Shown: piece after piece, positions 18,278 through 28,082 of the stretch
Position numbering within the stretch: the first letter of the stretch is position 1
How the letters are laid out: every line of letters begins with the position of its first letter
DNA from: Cognatiluteimonas sedimenti
GTDB lineage: Bacteria; Pseudomonadota; Gammaproteobacteria; Xanthomonadales; Xanthomonadaceae
Direction: 5' to 3'
Assembly: GCF_022808325.1 (NCBI RefSeq)
Contig: NZ_JALGCL010000001.1
Span: forward strand, 105,780-169,779
DNA length: 64,000 nucleotides
Translations under genes and position numbers: made by a program
Notes under the pieces: model-generated
What the model was told of the DNA's origin: nothing
The model's input: only the letters and a program-made list of their open reading frames with translations
Databases searched by the model: none

Positions 18278-20046
18278 CCGCGGTGATGCTGGATGGCGTG
18301 TCGCTGACGCGCGCGCAGTTGCTCGCGGTGGCCAACGGCGCCCCGGTCGAACTCGACCCCGGCGCCTTGCAGGCGGTGGCGCGCGCGGCCGGTTTCCTCG
18401 CCGCGCAGGTCGAGCGCGGTGAGCCGATCTACGGCATCTCCACAGGCTTCGGCAGCAACGCCGACAAGCTGCTGCCCGCCGACGGCTGCCTGCGCGAGCA
18501 GCTGCAACGCAACCTGGTCATCACCCATGCGGTGTGCGTGGGCGAACCGTTCGCCGCCGACGTGGTGCGGGCGATGCTGTGCATCCGCATCAACACGCTG
18601 CTGCGCGGGCACTCGGGCATCCGCGTGTCCACCCTGCAGGCGCTGGCGGCGATGCTCAACGCCGGCGTGGTGCCGGTGGTGCCGCAGCTCGGGTCGGTCG
18701 GCGCCTCCGGCGACCTGGCGCCGCTTTCGCACCTGGCGATCGTGCTGCTGGGCGGCGGCGAGGCGCTTTTTGGCGGCGAGCGCCTGCCCGGCGGCGAGGC
18801 GCTGCAACGGGCGGGGCTTGCACCGGTCACGCTCGGCCTGAAGGAGGGCCTCGCGCTCAACAACGGCACCGCGCAGATGCTGGCCACCGGCGTGCTGGCG
18901 CTGGCCCGGCTTGAAGACCTGCTCGACACCGCCGACCTCGCCGCGGCGATGACCGTCGATGCCTTCGCCGGCCGCCTCGGCGCGTTCGCGCCGGAGGTGC
19001 ACGCGCTGCGCCCGCACCCGGGCCAGGTACACGTGGCCGCGCGCCTGCGCGCGCTGCTCGAGGGCTCGACCCTGGCCGGCATCGACTACCACCTGGTGCC
19101 GAAATTCCACCCGGGTGAATGCGCGTTCGACATCGCCTGGCAATGGGCGCCGGATGCGAAGCCGCCGTTCCGCGGCGGCAAGAAGGTGCAGCCGCAGGAC
19201 AGCTACTCGCTGCGCTGCGTGCCGCAGGTGCACGGCGCGGTGCGCGACGCGGTCGCGCAGGCCGCGCGCGTGCTGGAGATCGAACTCAACGCGGTCACCG
19301 ACAACCCGCTGGTGTTCCCCGACGCCGAGGCCGATCGCGCGGTGGTTTCCGCCGGCCACTTCCACGGCATGCCGCTGGCGCTGGCGATGAGCTACGCCAA
19401 GGCCGCGATCCCGGTGCTGGCATCTATTTCCGAGCGCCGCCTCAACAAGCTCGTCGACCCGGCGACCAACGATGGCCTGCCGGCGTTCCTGGTCGGCAAC
19501 GAGGACGGCACCGAATCCGGGCACATGATCGTGCAGTACACCGCCGCGGCGATCGTCAACGACCTCGCCAGCCGGGCGATGCCGGCGTCGGTGTACTCGA
19601 TCCCGACGTCGGCCAACGCCGAGGACCACGTGTCGATGGGCGCCAACGAGGCGCGCCACGTGCTGGCGATGGCCGCCGATCTCGGCAAGGTGCTGGCACT
19701 GGAGCTGTTCACCGCCGCGCAGGCGCTGGACGTGCGCCTGCGCATGCTGCGGACGGCACAGGAGCTGGCCGCCGATGCCGCGGCGTTCGCGGCGAAGGTG
19801 CAGGGCGGCCCGGTCGGCGACGGCGAGGCGCGCGCATCGTTCCTGGCGCAGGTCGACGAACTGCGGGCGGACCTGCGCGGGGCCGGCGCGTTCCGCCCCG
19901 GGCGCGTGGTCGCCGCGGCGCATGCGGCGATCCGCGAACGCATCGGCTTCCTCGAACGCGACCGTGCGCTGGACGGCGACGTGCGTGCCGCGATCGGCAT
20001 GGTCGAGGACGGCAGCGTGTTGGCGGCGGCGCGGGCGGCGGAGTGA
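18274..20046 (+). CDS. aromatic amino acid lyase (HAL/PAL/TAL family, HutH-like)
   Basis: A 590-residue lyase that would eliminate ammonia from histidine or an aromatic amino acid using the MIO cofactor, formed from the Ala-Ser-Gly in [15 protein letters not shown] (about residue 147). RNLVITHA keeps the histidine seen at the substrate pocket of histidine ammonia-lyases, and [10 protein letters not shown] and [10 protein letters not shown] are family motifs. It is about 80 residues longer than usual HutH, with an insertion around [22 protein letters not shown] and a long C-terminus; LNNGT replaces the common LLNGT. No other hut gene is nearby, so the substrate is open. Confidence 0.85.
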   Translation: MTAVMLDGVSLTRAQLLAVANGAPVELDPGALQAVARAAGFLAAQVERGEPIYGISTGFGSNADKLLPADGCLREQLQRNLVITHAVCVGEPFAADVVRAMLCIRINTLLRGHSGIRVSTLQALAAMLNAGVVPVVPQLGSVGASGDLAPLSHLAIVLLGGGEALFGGERLPGGEALQRAGLAPVTLGLKEGLALNNGTAQMLATGVLALARLEDLLDTADLAAAMTVDAFAGRLGAFAPEVHALRPHPGQVHVAARLRALLEGSTLAGIDYHLVPKFHPGECAFDIAWQWAPDAKPPFRGGKKVQPQDSYSLRCVPQVHGAVRDAVAQAARVLEIELNAVTDNPLVFPDAEADRAVVSAGHFHGMPLALAMSYAKAAIPVLASISERRLNKLVDPATNDGLPAFLVGNEDGTESGHMIVQYTAAAIVNDLASRAMPASVYSIPTSANAEDHVSMGANEARHVLAMAADLGKVLALELFTAAQALDVRLRMLRTAQELAADAAAFAAKVQGGPVGDGEARASFLAQVDELRADLRGAGAFRPGRVVAAAHAAIRERIGFLERDRALDGDVRAAIGMVEDGSVLAAARAAE

Positions 20047-21626
20047 CGGCGGCCCGTTTCGGCCCGCTGCTGGCGCTCGCCCTGCTGGCGCCTGCGGGTG
20101 CCGTGGCAGCGGCGCAGTTGGGCGGCACGGTCTTCGAGGACGCCAACGGCAACGGCAGGCGCGATGCCGGGGAACCGGGGATCGCCGGCGTGGCCCTGTC
20201 CAACGGTCGCGACATCGTGCGCAGCGCGACCGATGGCAGCTACGCGATCGCTGCGCGCGCCGACGATGTCGTGTTCGCGATCAAGCCGGCCGACCGCCGC
20301 TTCGGCATGCGTGCGGACGGGCTGCCTGCATTCTGGCGCGTGGGCACGCAGGCCGCGCATGGCGCCGGGTCCGGCGCGGGCAACGCTGCCGGCCCTCCAT
20401 TCGATGTCGCGCTTTCGCGCCGCCGAAACGTGCGCGGACCGATGCAGGTCCTGCTGTTCAGCGATCCGCAGGTGGCATCGCTGGTCGACGTCGATTACTA
20501 CTACACGGACATCGTCGCCCCGCTGGCCGGCACGAGCGCCGCCCTCGGCATGACCCTGGGCGACCTGGTCGACGACGCGCCCGACCTCTATCCGGCGCTC
20601 AACGCCGTCACCGCGTCACTGGGCGTGCCCTGGCTGCACGTCGCCGGCAACCATGACATCGATGCCGGCGCGGCCAGCGATGCGGACAACTTGCGGACGT
20701 TCCATGCCCGCTACGGCCCCGATACGGTCGCGTGGGAAGAAGCGCAGGCGACCTTCATCGGCCTCGATGACGTCATCGCCATGCCCGGCCAGCGCCCGGC
20801 CTACGTCGGTGGCCTGCGCGAAGACCAGTTCGCCTTCCTCGAGGCCTACCTGCCGACGGTGCGCAAGGACAGGCTGCTGGTGGTCGCCGCGCACATCCCG
20901 TTCTTCGATACCGCGCCGGCGGGGGTGCCGCCGACCTTCCGCGCCGCCGACCGCGAACGCCTGTTCGCGTTGCTGCGCGATTTCCCGCACGTGCTGCTGC
21001 TCAGTGGCCACACCCACAACCAGATGCACGTCTTCCACCAGGCTGCGAATGGGTGGCACGGCGCGACGCCGTTGCACCAGTACAACGTAGGCGCCGCCTG
21101 CGGTGCGTACTGGTCGGGCGTCGAGGATGCGCAGGGCGTGCCCGACAGCACCATGGGCGACGGCACCCCGAACGGATACGCCGTGCTGGCGGTCGCAGGG
21201 CACGGCGACTACCGGCTGGCCTGGCACAACGCCCGCGACGCCGCCGACAGCCAGATCGGCCTGCACGCGCCGAAGGTGTTGCGCCGCGGCGCGTACCCGG
21301 CGTTCGGCGTGTACGCCAACGTGTACATGGGCTTCGACGGCGGCCGCGTCGAATACCGCATCGACGAGGGCGACTGGAAGCCGATGGCGAAGGTGCTGGC
21401 GCCCGATCCGCGGTTGCTGGCCGAAAACGCGCGCGACGACGAGGCCGACGCGCTGCGCGGTTACGACCGCTCCCCGGAGGCCACGCCGTCGACGCACCTG
21501 TGGCGTGGCGTGCTGGCGACCGACCTGGCCGCCGGCAGCCATCGCGTCGAGGTCCGCTACTTCGATCCCTGGCGTGGCGAGCAGCGGGCTGCCACCGATT
21601 ACCGGCTCGACGAACCCGCGCCGTAG
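20043..21626 (+). CDS. secreted calcineurin-like metallophosphoesterase with N- and C-terminal beta domains
   Basis: A 527-residue exported protein: signal peptide to about residue 22, a SdrD/carboxypeptidase-type beta domain (GTVFEDANGNGRRDAGEPGIAGVAL, about 25-95), the phosphoesterase core (FSDPQ, LGDLVDD, HVAGNHD, AAHIPFFD, LSGHTHNQM, all metal-site motifs present) and a C-terminal beta domain. It starts with GTG inside the stop of the lyase gene (GTGA at 20043-20046), so it is the third gene of the coupled set. The substrate is unknown; the family acts on phosphoesters in the periplasm or cell envelope. Confidence 0.88.
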   Translation: MTAARFGPLLALALLAPAGAVAAAQLGGTVFEDANGNGRRDAGEPGIAGVALSNGRDIVRSATDGSYAIAARADDVVFAIKPADRRFGMRADGLPAFWRVGTQAAHGAGSGAGNAAGPPFDVALSRRRNVRGPMQVLLFSDPQVASLVDVDYYYTDIVAPLAGTSAALGMTLGDLVDDAPDLYPALNAVTASLGVPWLHVAGNHDIDAGAASDADNLRTFHARYGPDTVAWEEAQATFIGLDDVIAMPGQRPAYVGGLREDQFAFLEAYLPTVRKDRLLVVAAHIPFFDTAPAGVPPTFRAADRERLFALLRDFPHVLLLSGHTHNQMHVFHQAANGWHGATPLHQYNVGAACGAYWSGVEDAQGVPDSTMGDGTPNGYAVLAVAGHGDYRLAWHNARDAADSQIGLHAPKVLRRGAYPAFGVYANVYMGFDGGRVEYRIDEGDWKPMAKVLAPDPRLLAENARDDEADALRGYDRSPEATPSTHLWRGVLATDLAAGSHRVEVRYFDPWRGEQRAATDYRLDEPAP

Positions 21627-22331
21627 CTAGGCCTGCAGCAGCGCGTCGACTTCGTCGAAGGATTCGACGCGGGGATGGCCGTTGCCGGCGTTGGCGTCGC
21701 GCGGCTGCGGGTAGTCCTCGCGCCGGTCCAGCAACACCGTGCGCATGCCGGCGTCGCGCGCGGCGTCGAGTTCGGCGACCACGTCGGACAGAAACAGCAT
21801 GTCTTCGGGGCTGCGGTCGAGCTGGTCGGCGATCAGCCGGTAGCTATCGGCGTCGCGCTTGTGCCCGACCTCGGTGTCGAAGAAGGCGCAGAACAGCGGC
21901 GCGAGGTCGCCGGCTTCGGAATGGCCGAACAGCAGCTTCTGCGCGGCGACCGAGCCGGAGGAGAACACTGCCAGGCGATGGCCGCCCTCGTGCCAGCGGC
22001 GCAGCGATGCGGCGGCGTCGGGATAGACGTGGCCCCGGTAGTCGCCGCGTTCGTAGCCTTCGCGCCACATCAGGCCCTGCAACGCCTTCAGCGCGGTGTG
22101 CTTGCGGTCCTGGTCGATCCAGCCCTGCAGGGTCTCGACGATGACCTCGTCGCTGCAGACGGCGCCGTTCTCGACCGCGACCCGGTCCAGCCAGCGCCGC
22201 ACTTCGGGGTCATGGCCGTGCTCGCGCACGAAACGCGGCAGCTCTCGGCGCGCGTACGGGAACAGCACGTCCTTGACGAACGAGATGGCGCTCGTCGTGC
22301 CTTCGATGTCGGTGAGGATGACGGGCTTCAT
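21627..22331 (-). CDS. mtnC: enolase-phosphatase E1 (methionine salvage)
   Basis: A 234-residue HAD-family enzyme that enolises and dephosphorylates 2,3-diketo-5-methylthiopentyl-1-phosphate to acireductone. The nucleophile motif [12 protein letters not shown] is at the start, with [15 protein letters not shown], the lysine loop [13 protein letters not shown] and [17 protein letters not shown] following, as in MtnC. The ATG at 22331 overlaps the mtnD stop. Its own stop abuts the convergent phosphoesterase stop with no spacer. Confidence 0.95.
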   Translation of the reverse strand: MKPVILTDIEGTTSAISFVKDVLFPYARRELPRFVREHGHDPEVRRWLDRVAVENGAVCSDEVIVETLQGWIDQDRKHTALKALQGLMWREGYERGDYRGHVYPDAAASLRRWHEGGHRLAVFSSGSVAAQKLLFGHSEAGDLAPLFCAFFDTEVGHKRDADSYRLIADQLDRSPEDMLFLSDVVAELDAARDAGMRTVLLDRREDYPQPRDANAGNGHPRVESFDEVDALLQA

Positions 22332-22897
22332 CGGTCGCCTTGCCCGGGCTCGAGGCGCGGGAACCGTTGCGCGATGTCGGTGCCGGTGAAATGCCCGACC
22401 CAGCCGTCGGGCTCGGTGAAGAAGCGGATCGCGACGAAGCTCGGCTCCGGGCCCATGTCGAACCAGTGCTTCGTGGAATCCGGCACCGCGATCAGGTCGC
22501 CCCGGGTGCACAGCACTTCGTAGACCCGGCCGTCCACGTGCAACGTGAACAGGCCGGAGCCGGCGACGAAGAAGCGCACTTCGTCTTCCTTGTGGAAGTG
22601 CTCGTCGAGGAACTTGGCGCGCATCGCCTCGCGCTGCGGATTGTCCGGCGCGATGCTGACCACGTCGACGCTGCGGAAGCCGCGCTGCGCGACCAGGCGG
22701 TCGATGTCGGCGCGATAGGCGGCCATGACCTGCTCGGGCGCGGCGCCGGGCGCGACCGGTTGCGTGGCCTGCCATTGCTCGAAGGCCACGCCGATCTTCG
22801 CCAGTTCGGCGGCCATGGCGTCGCGATCGGTGGTCGCGAGCAGGGCCTCGTCGGGATGCTCCTCGGCGAAGATGCGCAGGCGGCTCATTGCGGGCAT
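22328..22897 (-). CDS. mtnD: acireductone dioxygenase
   Basis: A 189-residue cupin that oxidises acireductone to the keto acid precursor of methionine (iron form) or, with nickel, to methylthiopropionate. The metal ligands are visible in [13 protein letters not shown] and [10 protein letters not shown]. The ATG at 22897 is chosen because GAGGAA lies six bases upstream; an ATG at 22888 that forms an ATGA overlap with mtnB is the alternative. It is in the middle of mtnBDC, with both ends overlapping its neighbours. Confidence 0.94.
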   Translation of the reverse strand: MPAMSRLRIFAEEHPDEALLATTDRDAMAAELAKIGVAFEQWQATQPVAPGAAPEQVMAAYRADIDRLVAQRGFRSVDVVSIAPDNPQREAMRAKFLDEHFHKEDEVRFFVAGSGLFTLHVDGRVYEVLCTRGDLIAVPDSTKHWFDMGPEPSFVAIRFFTEPDGWVGHFTGTDIAQRFPRLEPGQGDR

Positions 22898-23529
22898 CCC
22901 AGTTTCCTCAGTTCCAGTTCGCAGCCCAGCAGGAATTCGAACGCTTCCAGGTGGCGGCGTGCCTCGGCCATGTCGGCGCCCCAGGCGTACAGGCCGTGGC
23001 CGTCGATCAGGTAGCCCCAGAGACGCTGGCGGTCGAGCAGGGCGTCGACCTGCGCGGCGAGGGTCGGCATGTCCTGGGTGTTGGCGAACACGGGGACGTC
23101 GATCGCGGCTTCGTGGGTGGTGTTGCCGGCGAAGGCCTTGAGCAGTTCGTAGCCTTCCAGGTGCACGCGCCCGACGCCGGCGTACAGCCGCGAGGCGATG
23201 GTCTGCACCTGCGAATGGGTGTGCAGCACGCAGCCGATGTCCGGGAAGCGCCGGTACAGCTGCGTGTGCAGCAGGGTTTCCGCCGAGGGGCGGTGGTCGC
23301 TGCCGACCGCCCGGCCGTCGAGGTCGACGACCATGATGTCGTCCTCGGTCAGGCGGCCCTTGTCGCGCCCGGAGACGGTGATCGCGGCATGCCTGGGGTC
23401 CAGCCGGCGCGAGAAGTTGCTGCTGGTCGCCGGTGTCCACCCGGCATGCGACAGCTCGCGCACGTTGGTGATGATCTCGCCGGCCGTGTGCCGCAGTTGC
23501 TGTGTGTCGTAGGGCAGGGGAGCGCTCAT
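22885..23529 (-). CDS. mtnB: methylthioribulose-1-phosphate dehydratase
   Basis: A 214-residue class II aldolase-type zinc enzyme that dehydrates 5-methylthioribulose-1-phosphate. The zinc histidines lie in [10 protein letters not shown] and in the C-terminal [20 protein letters not shown] and TVSGRDKG are substrate loops. It is the first gene of mtnBDC. Only about 24 bases separate it from a terminator hairpin of the upstream APC gene, leaving no room for an ordinary promoter between them. Confidence 0.95.
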   Translation of the reverse strand: MSAPLPYDTQQLRHTAGEIITNVRELSHAGWTPATSSNFSRRLDPRHAAITVSGRDKGRLTEDDIMVVDLDGRAVGSDHRPSAETLLHTQLYRRFPDIGCVLHTHSQVQTIASRLYAGVGRVHLEGYELLKAFAGNTTHEAAIDVPVFANTQDMPTLAAQVDALLDRQRLWGYLIDGHGLYAWGADMAEARRHLEAFEFLLGCELELRKLGCPQ

Positions 23530-23553
23530 GGCCGCAGTTTAGCGCGGGCAAAA

Positions 23554-23580
23554 AAGAACGGCGCCACCGGCGCCGTTCTT
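23554..23580 (-). terminator. terminator/attenuator hairpin between the APC transporter gene and mtnB
   Basis: On the minus strand, a 12-base-pair stem (AAGAACGGCGCC and its complement) with a 3-base loop is followed by TTTTTT. It lies 22 bases after the transporter stop and 24 bases before the mtnB start. Confidence 0.85.
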
Positions 23581-23601
23581 AGCGGTCGGTTCCTACCGCC
23601 G

Positions 23602-25170
23602 TCAGGCTTCCGGACCCTCGTGGAACACGGGTTCCGGGGGCGGTACTTCGCCGCCTTCCGGCCCGGTGAGGCCGCGACCCAGGTCGCTGTGCTTGTAGCC
23701 GTAGAACCGGTAGACCACCAGGCCGATGATCGCCCAGCCGAAGAACAGGCCGATCGTGTACAGCGACAGGTTGAAGAACAGCAGCAGGCAGCCGGCGACC
23801 GCAAGCGGGCACACCACCCACACCAGCGGGGTGCGGAACGGGCGATGCCGGTTCGGCTGCTGCTTGCGCAGGATCATGACGCCGATCGCGACCATGATGA
23901 AGGCGAACAGCGTGCCCGAGTTGGAAATGTCGGCGAGGATGCCGACCGGGAACATCGCGCCGAACAGCGCCACGAACACGCCGGTGATGACCGTGATCAC
24001 GTGCGGGGTGTGGTACTTCGGGTGCACCCTGGACAGCACCTCCGGCAGCAGGCCGTCGCGCGACATGGTGAAGAAGATGCGGGTCTGGCCGTAGATCATC
24101 ATCAGCACCACCGACGGCAGCGCCAGCGCCGCGGCCAGGCCGATCAGGTTGCCGATGCCGCCGAAGCCGATCATGCGCATCACGTGCGCCAGCGGCTCCT
24201 TGCTGCAGACCAGCGCCTCGGCGTGGTTGAGGCACGCCGCCGCCATCTCCGGGGTGCCGGGCTGCAGCACCACGCCGTCGGCGCCGACCATCGGGGTGGA
24301 CCCGGCCGCGCCCACCGCGCCGTATCCCACCAGCAGGTAGAAGATGGTGCAGATCAGCAACGAGCCGATCAGGCCGATCGGGATGTTGCGGTTCGGGTTC
24401 TTGGTTTCTTCCGACGCGGTCGAGACCGCATCGAAACCGACGTAGGCGAAGAAGATCGAGGCCGCCGCGCCGAGCACGCCGATGCCCCCCATCGGGCTGC
24501 CCCAGCCGGTCGGGAAGAACGGTTCGAAGTTCTCGCTCTGCACCGCCGGCAGCGAGATCACGATGAAGGCGATCAGCGCCGCCACCTTGATCGACACCAG
24601 CACCGCGTTGACCTTGGCCGACTTGGACGTGCCGATCACCAGAAGCCAGGTCACCACCAGGGCGATGGCACACGCCAGCAGGTTGAACATGCCGCCGTCG
24701 TACGGGCCGGTGCGCAGTGCCAGCGGCAGCGCCAGCGAACCTTTCTCGACCAGGCCGAACAGGTCGGTATGCATCAGCAGGCCGTTCATGTAACCCGACC
24801 AGCCGACCGAGACCGCGCCTGCCGCGACCGCGTATTCAAGGACCAGCGCCCAGCCGACGACCCAGGCCAGGGCCTCGCCCAGCACGCCGTAGGTGTAGGT
24901 GTAGGCGGAGCCGGAGACCGGCACCATCGATGCCAGCTCGGCGTACGCAAGCGCGGCCAGCGCGCAGACAACGGCGGCGATCACGAACGCGATCATCATC
25001 GCCGGGCCGGCCTTCTGGCCCGCTTCGGCGGTCAGCACGAAGATGCCGGTGCCGATGACCGCGCCGATGCCGAGCATCGTCAGCTGGAACGCACCCAGTT
25101 GCCGGGTCAGCGCCTTCTTGCCGGCGGTTTCCAGGATCTTGTCGAGCGGCTTGACGCGCCAAAAAAGCAT
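23602..25170 (-). CDS. APC family amino acid permease
   Basis: A 522-residue inner-membrane transporter with about 12-13 hydrophobic segments. GIGAVIGTGIFVLTAEA in the first helix is the substrate-site glycine motif of the APC superfamily, and FFAYVGFDAVSTASEETKNPNRNIPIGL is the consensus of the cationic-amino-acid-transporter-like group (YfnA/YhdG). A Pro/Glu-rich tail ends the protein. The substrate is not certain; the methionine-salvage genes downstream make a sulfur amino acid possible. GGAG precedes the ATG at 25170. Confidence 0.9.
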   Translation of the reverse strand: MLFWRVKPLDKILETAGKKALTRQLGAFQLTMLGIGAVIGTGIFVLTAEAGQKAGPAMMIAFVIAAVVCALAALAYAELASMVPVSGSAYTYTYGVLGEALAWVVGWALVLEYAVAAGAVSVGWSGYMNGLLMHTDLFGLVEKGSLALPLALRTGPYDGGMFNLLACAIALVVTWLLVIGTSKSAKVNAVLVSIKVAALIAFIVISLPAVQSENFEPFFPTGWGSPMGGIGVLGAAASIFFAYVGFDAVSTASEETKNPNRNIPIGLIGSLLICTIFYLLVGYGAVGAAGSTPMVGADGVVLQPGTPEMAAACLNHAEALVCSKEPLAHVMRMIGFGGIGNLIGLAAALALPSVVLMMIYGQTRIFFTMSRDGLLPEVLSRVHPKYHTPHVITVITGVFVALFGAMFPVGILADISNSGTLFAFIMVAIGVMILRKQQPNRHRPFRTPLVWVVCPLAVAGCLLLFFNLSLYTIGLFFGWAIIGLVVYRFYGYKHSDLGRGLTGPEGGEVPPPEPVFHEGPEA

Positions 25171-25331
25171 CGTGTTCTCCCCAGTACGTTGCGGTGGGCA
25201 CGGTGGACCCGTGCTGGAACGGCAAGTCGCCGACCTTACCGGTCACCCGGCATGCACACAAGCGCCGTGGGGCACATGAACGGGGCCGGGGCGATAATCG
25301 ACGGCCTCGACGATCGGTGGACTGCGGCGAC

Positions 25332-25904
25332 ATGGATGGATGGAAAGGAGAAGACGGCGCCGCGCGGCTTGCCGAGGCGCTGCGGGCCTACCGCAGCCGC
25401 TGGCCAGGCGAGGGCGGGACCGTCGACCGCTTCCTCGAACTGCTGGACGACCCGGCCGACCCGTTCGTGCGCGAGCGCCTGGCGGGGCACTTCACCGCGT
25501 CGGCGTGGCTGGTCGCCGCCGATGGCGCGCGCGCGTTGCTGACCCACCACCGCAAGCTCGGCCTGTGGCTGCAGCTGGGCGGCCACGCCGACGGCGACCG
25601 CCACCTGGTCCGCGCCGCGTTGAAGGAATCGCACGAGGAATCCGGGCTGGCGGGCCTGGAGATCGAGGACGAGATCTTCGATCTCGACCGACACTGGATT
25701 CCGGAGCACAAGGGCGTGCCCGCGCACTGGCATTACGACGTGCGCTACGTGGTGCGCGCCGGTGCCGGCGAAGCCTTCGTGGTCAGCGACGAATCCCATG
25801 CCCTCGCTTGGCGCAGCATCGCCGAACTGGCGGGCGAGGCCAGCGCCGATCCGTCGGTGCGGCGGATGGCGGGCAAATGGCTGGCGCGAGCGGCGTCGAA
25901 CTGA
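25332..25904 (+). CDS. Nudix hydrolase with a divergent Nudix box
   Basis: A 190-residue Nudix-fold protein. LWLQLGGHADGDRHLVRAALKESHEESGL occupies the Nudix-box position; the metal-binding KESHEESG (normally REUxEExG) is kept, but the earlier glutamate of the canonical box is missing. It probably hydrolyses a nucleoside diphosphate derivative. The ATG at 25332 is chosen since upstream in-frame starts lie in intergenic sequence. It is divergent from the APC gene and ends before a REP hairpin. Confidence 0.8.
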   Translation: MDGWKGEDGAARLAEALRAYRSRWPGEGGTVDRFLELLDDPADPFVRERLAGHFTASAWLVAADGARALLTHHRKLGLWLQLGGHADGDRHLVRAALKESHEESGLAGLEIEDEIFDLDRHWIPEHKGVPAHWHYDVRYVVRAGAGEAFVVSDESHALAWRSIAELAGEASADPSVRRMAGKWLARAASN

Positions 25905-25919
25905 CCCGCGTGCGCAATT

Positions 25920-26005
25920 GTGGGAGCGGCTTCAGCCGCGAGCTCTTCCCCAGTCGCATCGCAAGCGGCGCCACTGCAAAAGCTCGCGGCTGAAGCCGCT
26001 CCCAC
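25920..26005. repeat. REP-type inverted repeat R5
   Basis: Exact 25-base arms (25920-25944 and 25981-26005) start GTGGGAGCGGCTTCAGCC, with a 36-base loop, between the convergent Nudix and efpL genes. Confidence 0.9.
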
Positions 26006-26040
26006 AGGGGGGCAGTGGGGCGGGCGCCGCCAGGCGGCCG

Positions 26041-26607
26041 TCAGTCCGCGCGGCCGCCGAATTCGCCGGTGGTCGTGTTGACCCAGACCCTTTCGCCGCT
26101 GGCGATGTACTCGGGGACCTGGATCTCGATCCCGGTCGACAGCTTCGCCGGCTTCGGGCGCTTGGTCGCGGTGCCGCCCTTGAGTTCCGGCGGCGTCTCG
26201 ATCACTTCCATCGCCACGCTCTGTGGCAGTTGCAGGGCGACGGGCTGGTCGTCGATGACCTGCACGTAGCAGCCCTTGAGATCGTCGACGATGTAGCCGG
26301 CGGCATCGCCGACCACGTCGGCGTCGAGCGTGTACGGGGTGTAGTCCTCGTCGTCGAGGAACACGAAGGCGTCGCCGTCGCGGTACGAGTAGGTCGCCTG
26401 CCGCCGCGACAGCTCGACTTCCTTCAGCTCGTCGTCGCCGCCGAGGCTGAGGTCGAACTTGGTGCCGCCGGGCACGCTGTACAGGGTGAAGCGGAACTTG
26501 ACGTTGCCGCCGCGACCCTGCGGCGAGCTGCGTTCGATGTCGCGCACCTGGTACACGGTGCCGTTGTGCTCGACCACGTTGCCCTTCTTGATGTCGTAAG
26601 CCTTCAT
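26041..26607 (-). CDS. efpL: elongation factor P-like protein (EfpL/YeiP)
   Basis: A 188-residue three-domain EF-P paralogue that binds stalled ribosomes and eases difficult peptide bonds such as polyproline. It belongs to the YeiP/EfpL group, not EF-P proper: the tip loop reads SSPQGRGGN with an arginine and no modifiable lysine, and the end is [35 protein letters not shown] and [17 protein letters not shown] match the family. The ATG at 26607 lies beside a REP hairpin. Confidence 0.92.
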   Translation of the reverse strand: MKAYDIKKGNVVEHNGTVYQVRDIERSSPQGRGGNVKFRFTLYSVPGGTKFDLSLGGDDELKEVELSRRQATYSYRDGDAFVFLDDEDYTPYTLDADVVGDAAGYIVDDLKGCYVQVIDDQPVALQLPQSVAMEVIETPPELKGGTATKRPKPAKLSTGIEIQVPEYIASGERVWVNTTTGEFGGRAD

Positions 26608-26633
26608 CCGATTCCTGTCTCGTGCATTTGTGT

Positions 26634-26687
26634 GTAGGAGCGGCTTCAGCCGCGACCGGGATGCGGGGTCGCGGCTGAAGCCGCTAC
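26634..26687. repeat. REP-type inverted repeat R6 (imperfect)
   Basis: Left arm 26634-26655 (GTAGGAGCGGCTTCAGCC...) and right arm 26669-26687, where three bases of the outer end are missing. It lies between the short-chain dehydrogenase and efpL. Confidence 0.85.
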
Positions 26688-26699
26688 ATCCGGAATGGG

Positions 26700-27470
26700 T
26701 TATTTGGAGGCCAGGCGCGTGGCGCCGTCCAGGCGGATGGTCTCGCCGTTGAGGTAGGTGTTGCCGAGGATGAAGCCGACCAGGTCGGCGTATTCCTCCG
26801 GCTTGCCCAGGCGCGAGGGGAACGGGATCGACGCCGCCAGCGACTGCTGCACGTTCTCCGGCATGCCGTCGACCATCGGCGTCCAGAAGATGCCCGGGGC
26901 GACGGTCATCACGCGGATGCCGAAACGTGCCAGTTCCCGCGCCATCGGCAGGGTCATGCCGACCACGCCGCCCTTGGATGCCGAATACGCGGCCTGGCCG
27001 ATCTGGCCTTCGTAGGCGGCGACGGAGGCGGTGTTGACGATCACGCCGCGCTCGCCATCGGCACCGGCTTCGTTGTGCTGCATCAGTTCGGCCGCGGCCT
27101 TGGCGACGTTGAAGCTGCCGACCAGGTTGACCATCACGGTGCCGGCGAAATTCTTCAGCGGCATCGCGCCTTCCTTGCCGAGCACCCGGCCGGCGCCGAG
27201 GATGCCGGCGCAATTGACCGCGACGTTGAGCCCGCCGAGGAATTCGCGCGCGTCGGCGACGTTGGCGGCGACGCCGGCCTCGTCGGTGACGTCGGTGCGC
27301 AAGTAGCGTGCGTTGCCGGCGCCCAGTTCGGCGACCGCGGCCGCGCCCTTGTCGTCGTTGACGTCCAACAGCGCGACCTTGCCGCCGTTGGCGACGAGGT
27401 GCCGGGCGACGGCCAGGCCGAGGCCGGAGACGCCGCCGGTGACGACGGCGCGGGTGGCGGAAAGCTGCAT
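26700..27470 (-). CDS. short-chain dehydrogenase (3-hydroxyacyl-CoA dehydrogenase type 2-like)
   Basis: A 256-residue NAD-dependent SDR. The cofactor motif TGGVSGLG, the NCAG strand and the catalytic Ser and YxxxK ([20 protein letters not shown]) are present. The sequence follows the HSD17B10-like group that acts on short 3-hydroxyacyl-CoAs, which suits the acyl-CoA catabolic genes further along. The ATG at 27470 is preferred to the longer frame because AAGGA precedes it and it starts the domain. Confidence 0.88.
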   Translation of the reverse strand: MQLSATRAVVTGGVSGLGLAVARHLVANGGKVALLDVNDDKGAAAVAELGAGNARYLRTDVTDEAGVAANVADAREFLGGLNVAVNCAGILGAGRVLGKEGAMPLKNFAGTVMVNLVGSFNVAKAAAELMQHNEAGADGERGVIVNTASVAAYEGQIGQAAYSASKGGVVGMTLPMARELARFGIRVMTVAPGIFWTPMVDGMPENVQQSLAASIPFPSRLGKPEEYADLVGFILGNTYLNGETIRLDGATRLASK

Positions 27471-27590
27471 GGGGGCATCCTTGTGGCGGAAACCGGGAAT
27501 TTTAGTGGTTTCGGATTCCGGTGGGGACATTCCCCCGTCCGCCGCGCGCGGCGGGGACGGCTGCGCCGGGTTGCCGGCCGGGGGCCCGGA

Positions 27591-28082
27591 CTACAGGTCG
27601 CGCAGGTAGAAGGCGTTGCAGCCGCCGTGGCCGGTGGCGCCCAACGGCGCGTCGATGCGGCGGAAGCCGCTGCGCTCGTACAGTTTCATCGCCGCATCCA
27701 TTCCGCCCAGGGTTTCCAGGTAGCAGCGCGCGAAGCCGAAGCCGCGCGCGGCGTCGAGGCAGCGCGCCATCATCGCAGCGCCTGCGCCGAGCCCGCGCGC
27801 GCCGGGCAGGAAGTACATCTTGCGCAGTTCGCAGGTATCGCCGGGGCCGCCTTCCAGCGGCGCCACGCCGCCGCCGCCAAGCACGACGCCGTCGGCTTCG
27901 ACCACGAAATAGGCGCTGCGCGGCGCGCTGTAGGCGCGGCTCATCCAGTCGACCTCGGGGTCGTTGATGGCGAAACCGTCGCCGACCGCGCCGAACTCGG
28001 GCATCACCGCGCGGATGATCGCGGCGATGGCGGCATCGTCGTCGGCGATGATCGGCCGGATCGACCAGTTCGCCGCGGTCAC
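27591..28082 (-). CDS. GNAT family N-acetyltransferase
   Basis: A 163-residue acetyltransferase. IRPIIADDDAAIAAIIR starts the fold, GGGGVAPLEG and CELRKMYFLPGARGLGAGAAMM give strands 4 and the acetyl-CoA loop (R-G-L-G-A-G), and YLETLGGMDAAMKLYERSGF is the C-terminal signature. It starts with GTG inside the stop of the GGDEF-EAL gene (GTGA at 28079-28082), so expression is coupled to it. Substrate unknown. Confidence 0.87.
   Translation of the reverse strand: MTAANWSIRPIIADDDAAIAAIIRAVMPEFGAVGDGFAINDPEVDWMSRAYSAPRSAYFVVEADGVVLGGGGVAPLEGGPGDTCELRKMYFLPGARGLGAGAAMMARCLDAARGFGFARCYLETLGGMDAAMKLYERSGFRRIDAPLGATGHGGCNAFYLRDL

Noticed and set aside
23554-23580. A SAM or other riboswitch before mtnB
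   Set aside because: Only a simple terminator hairpin lies there; the 70-base gap is too small for a known SAM riboswitch.
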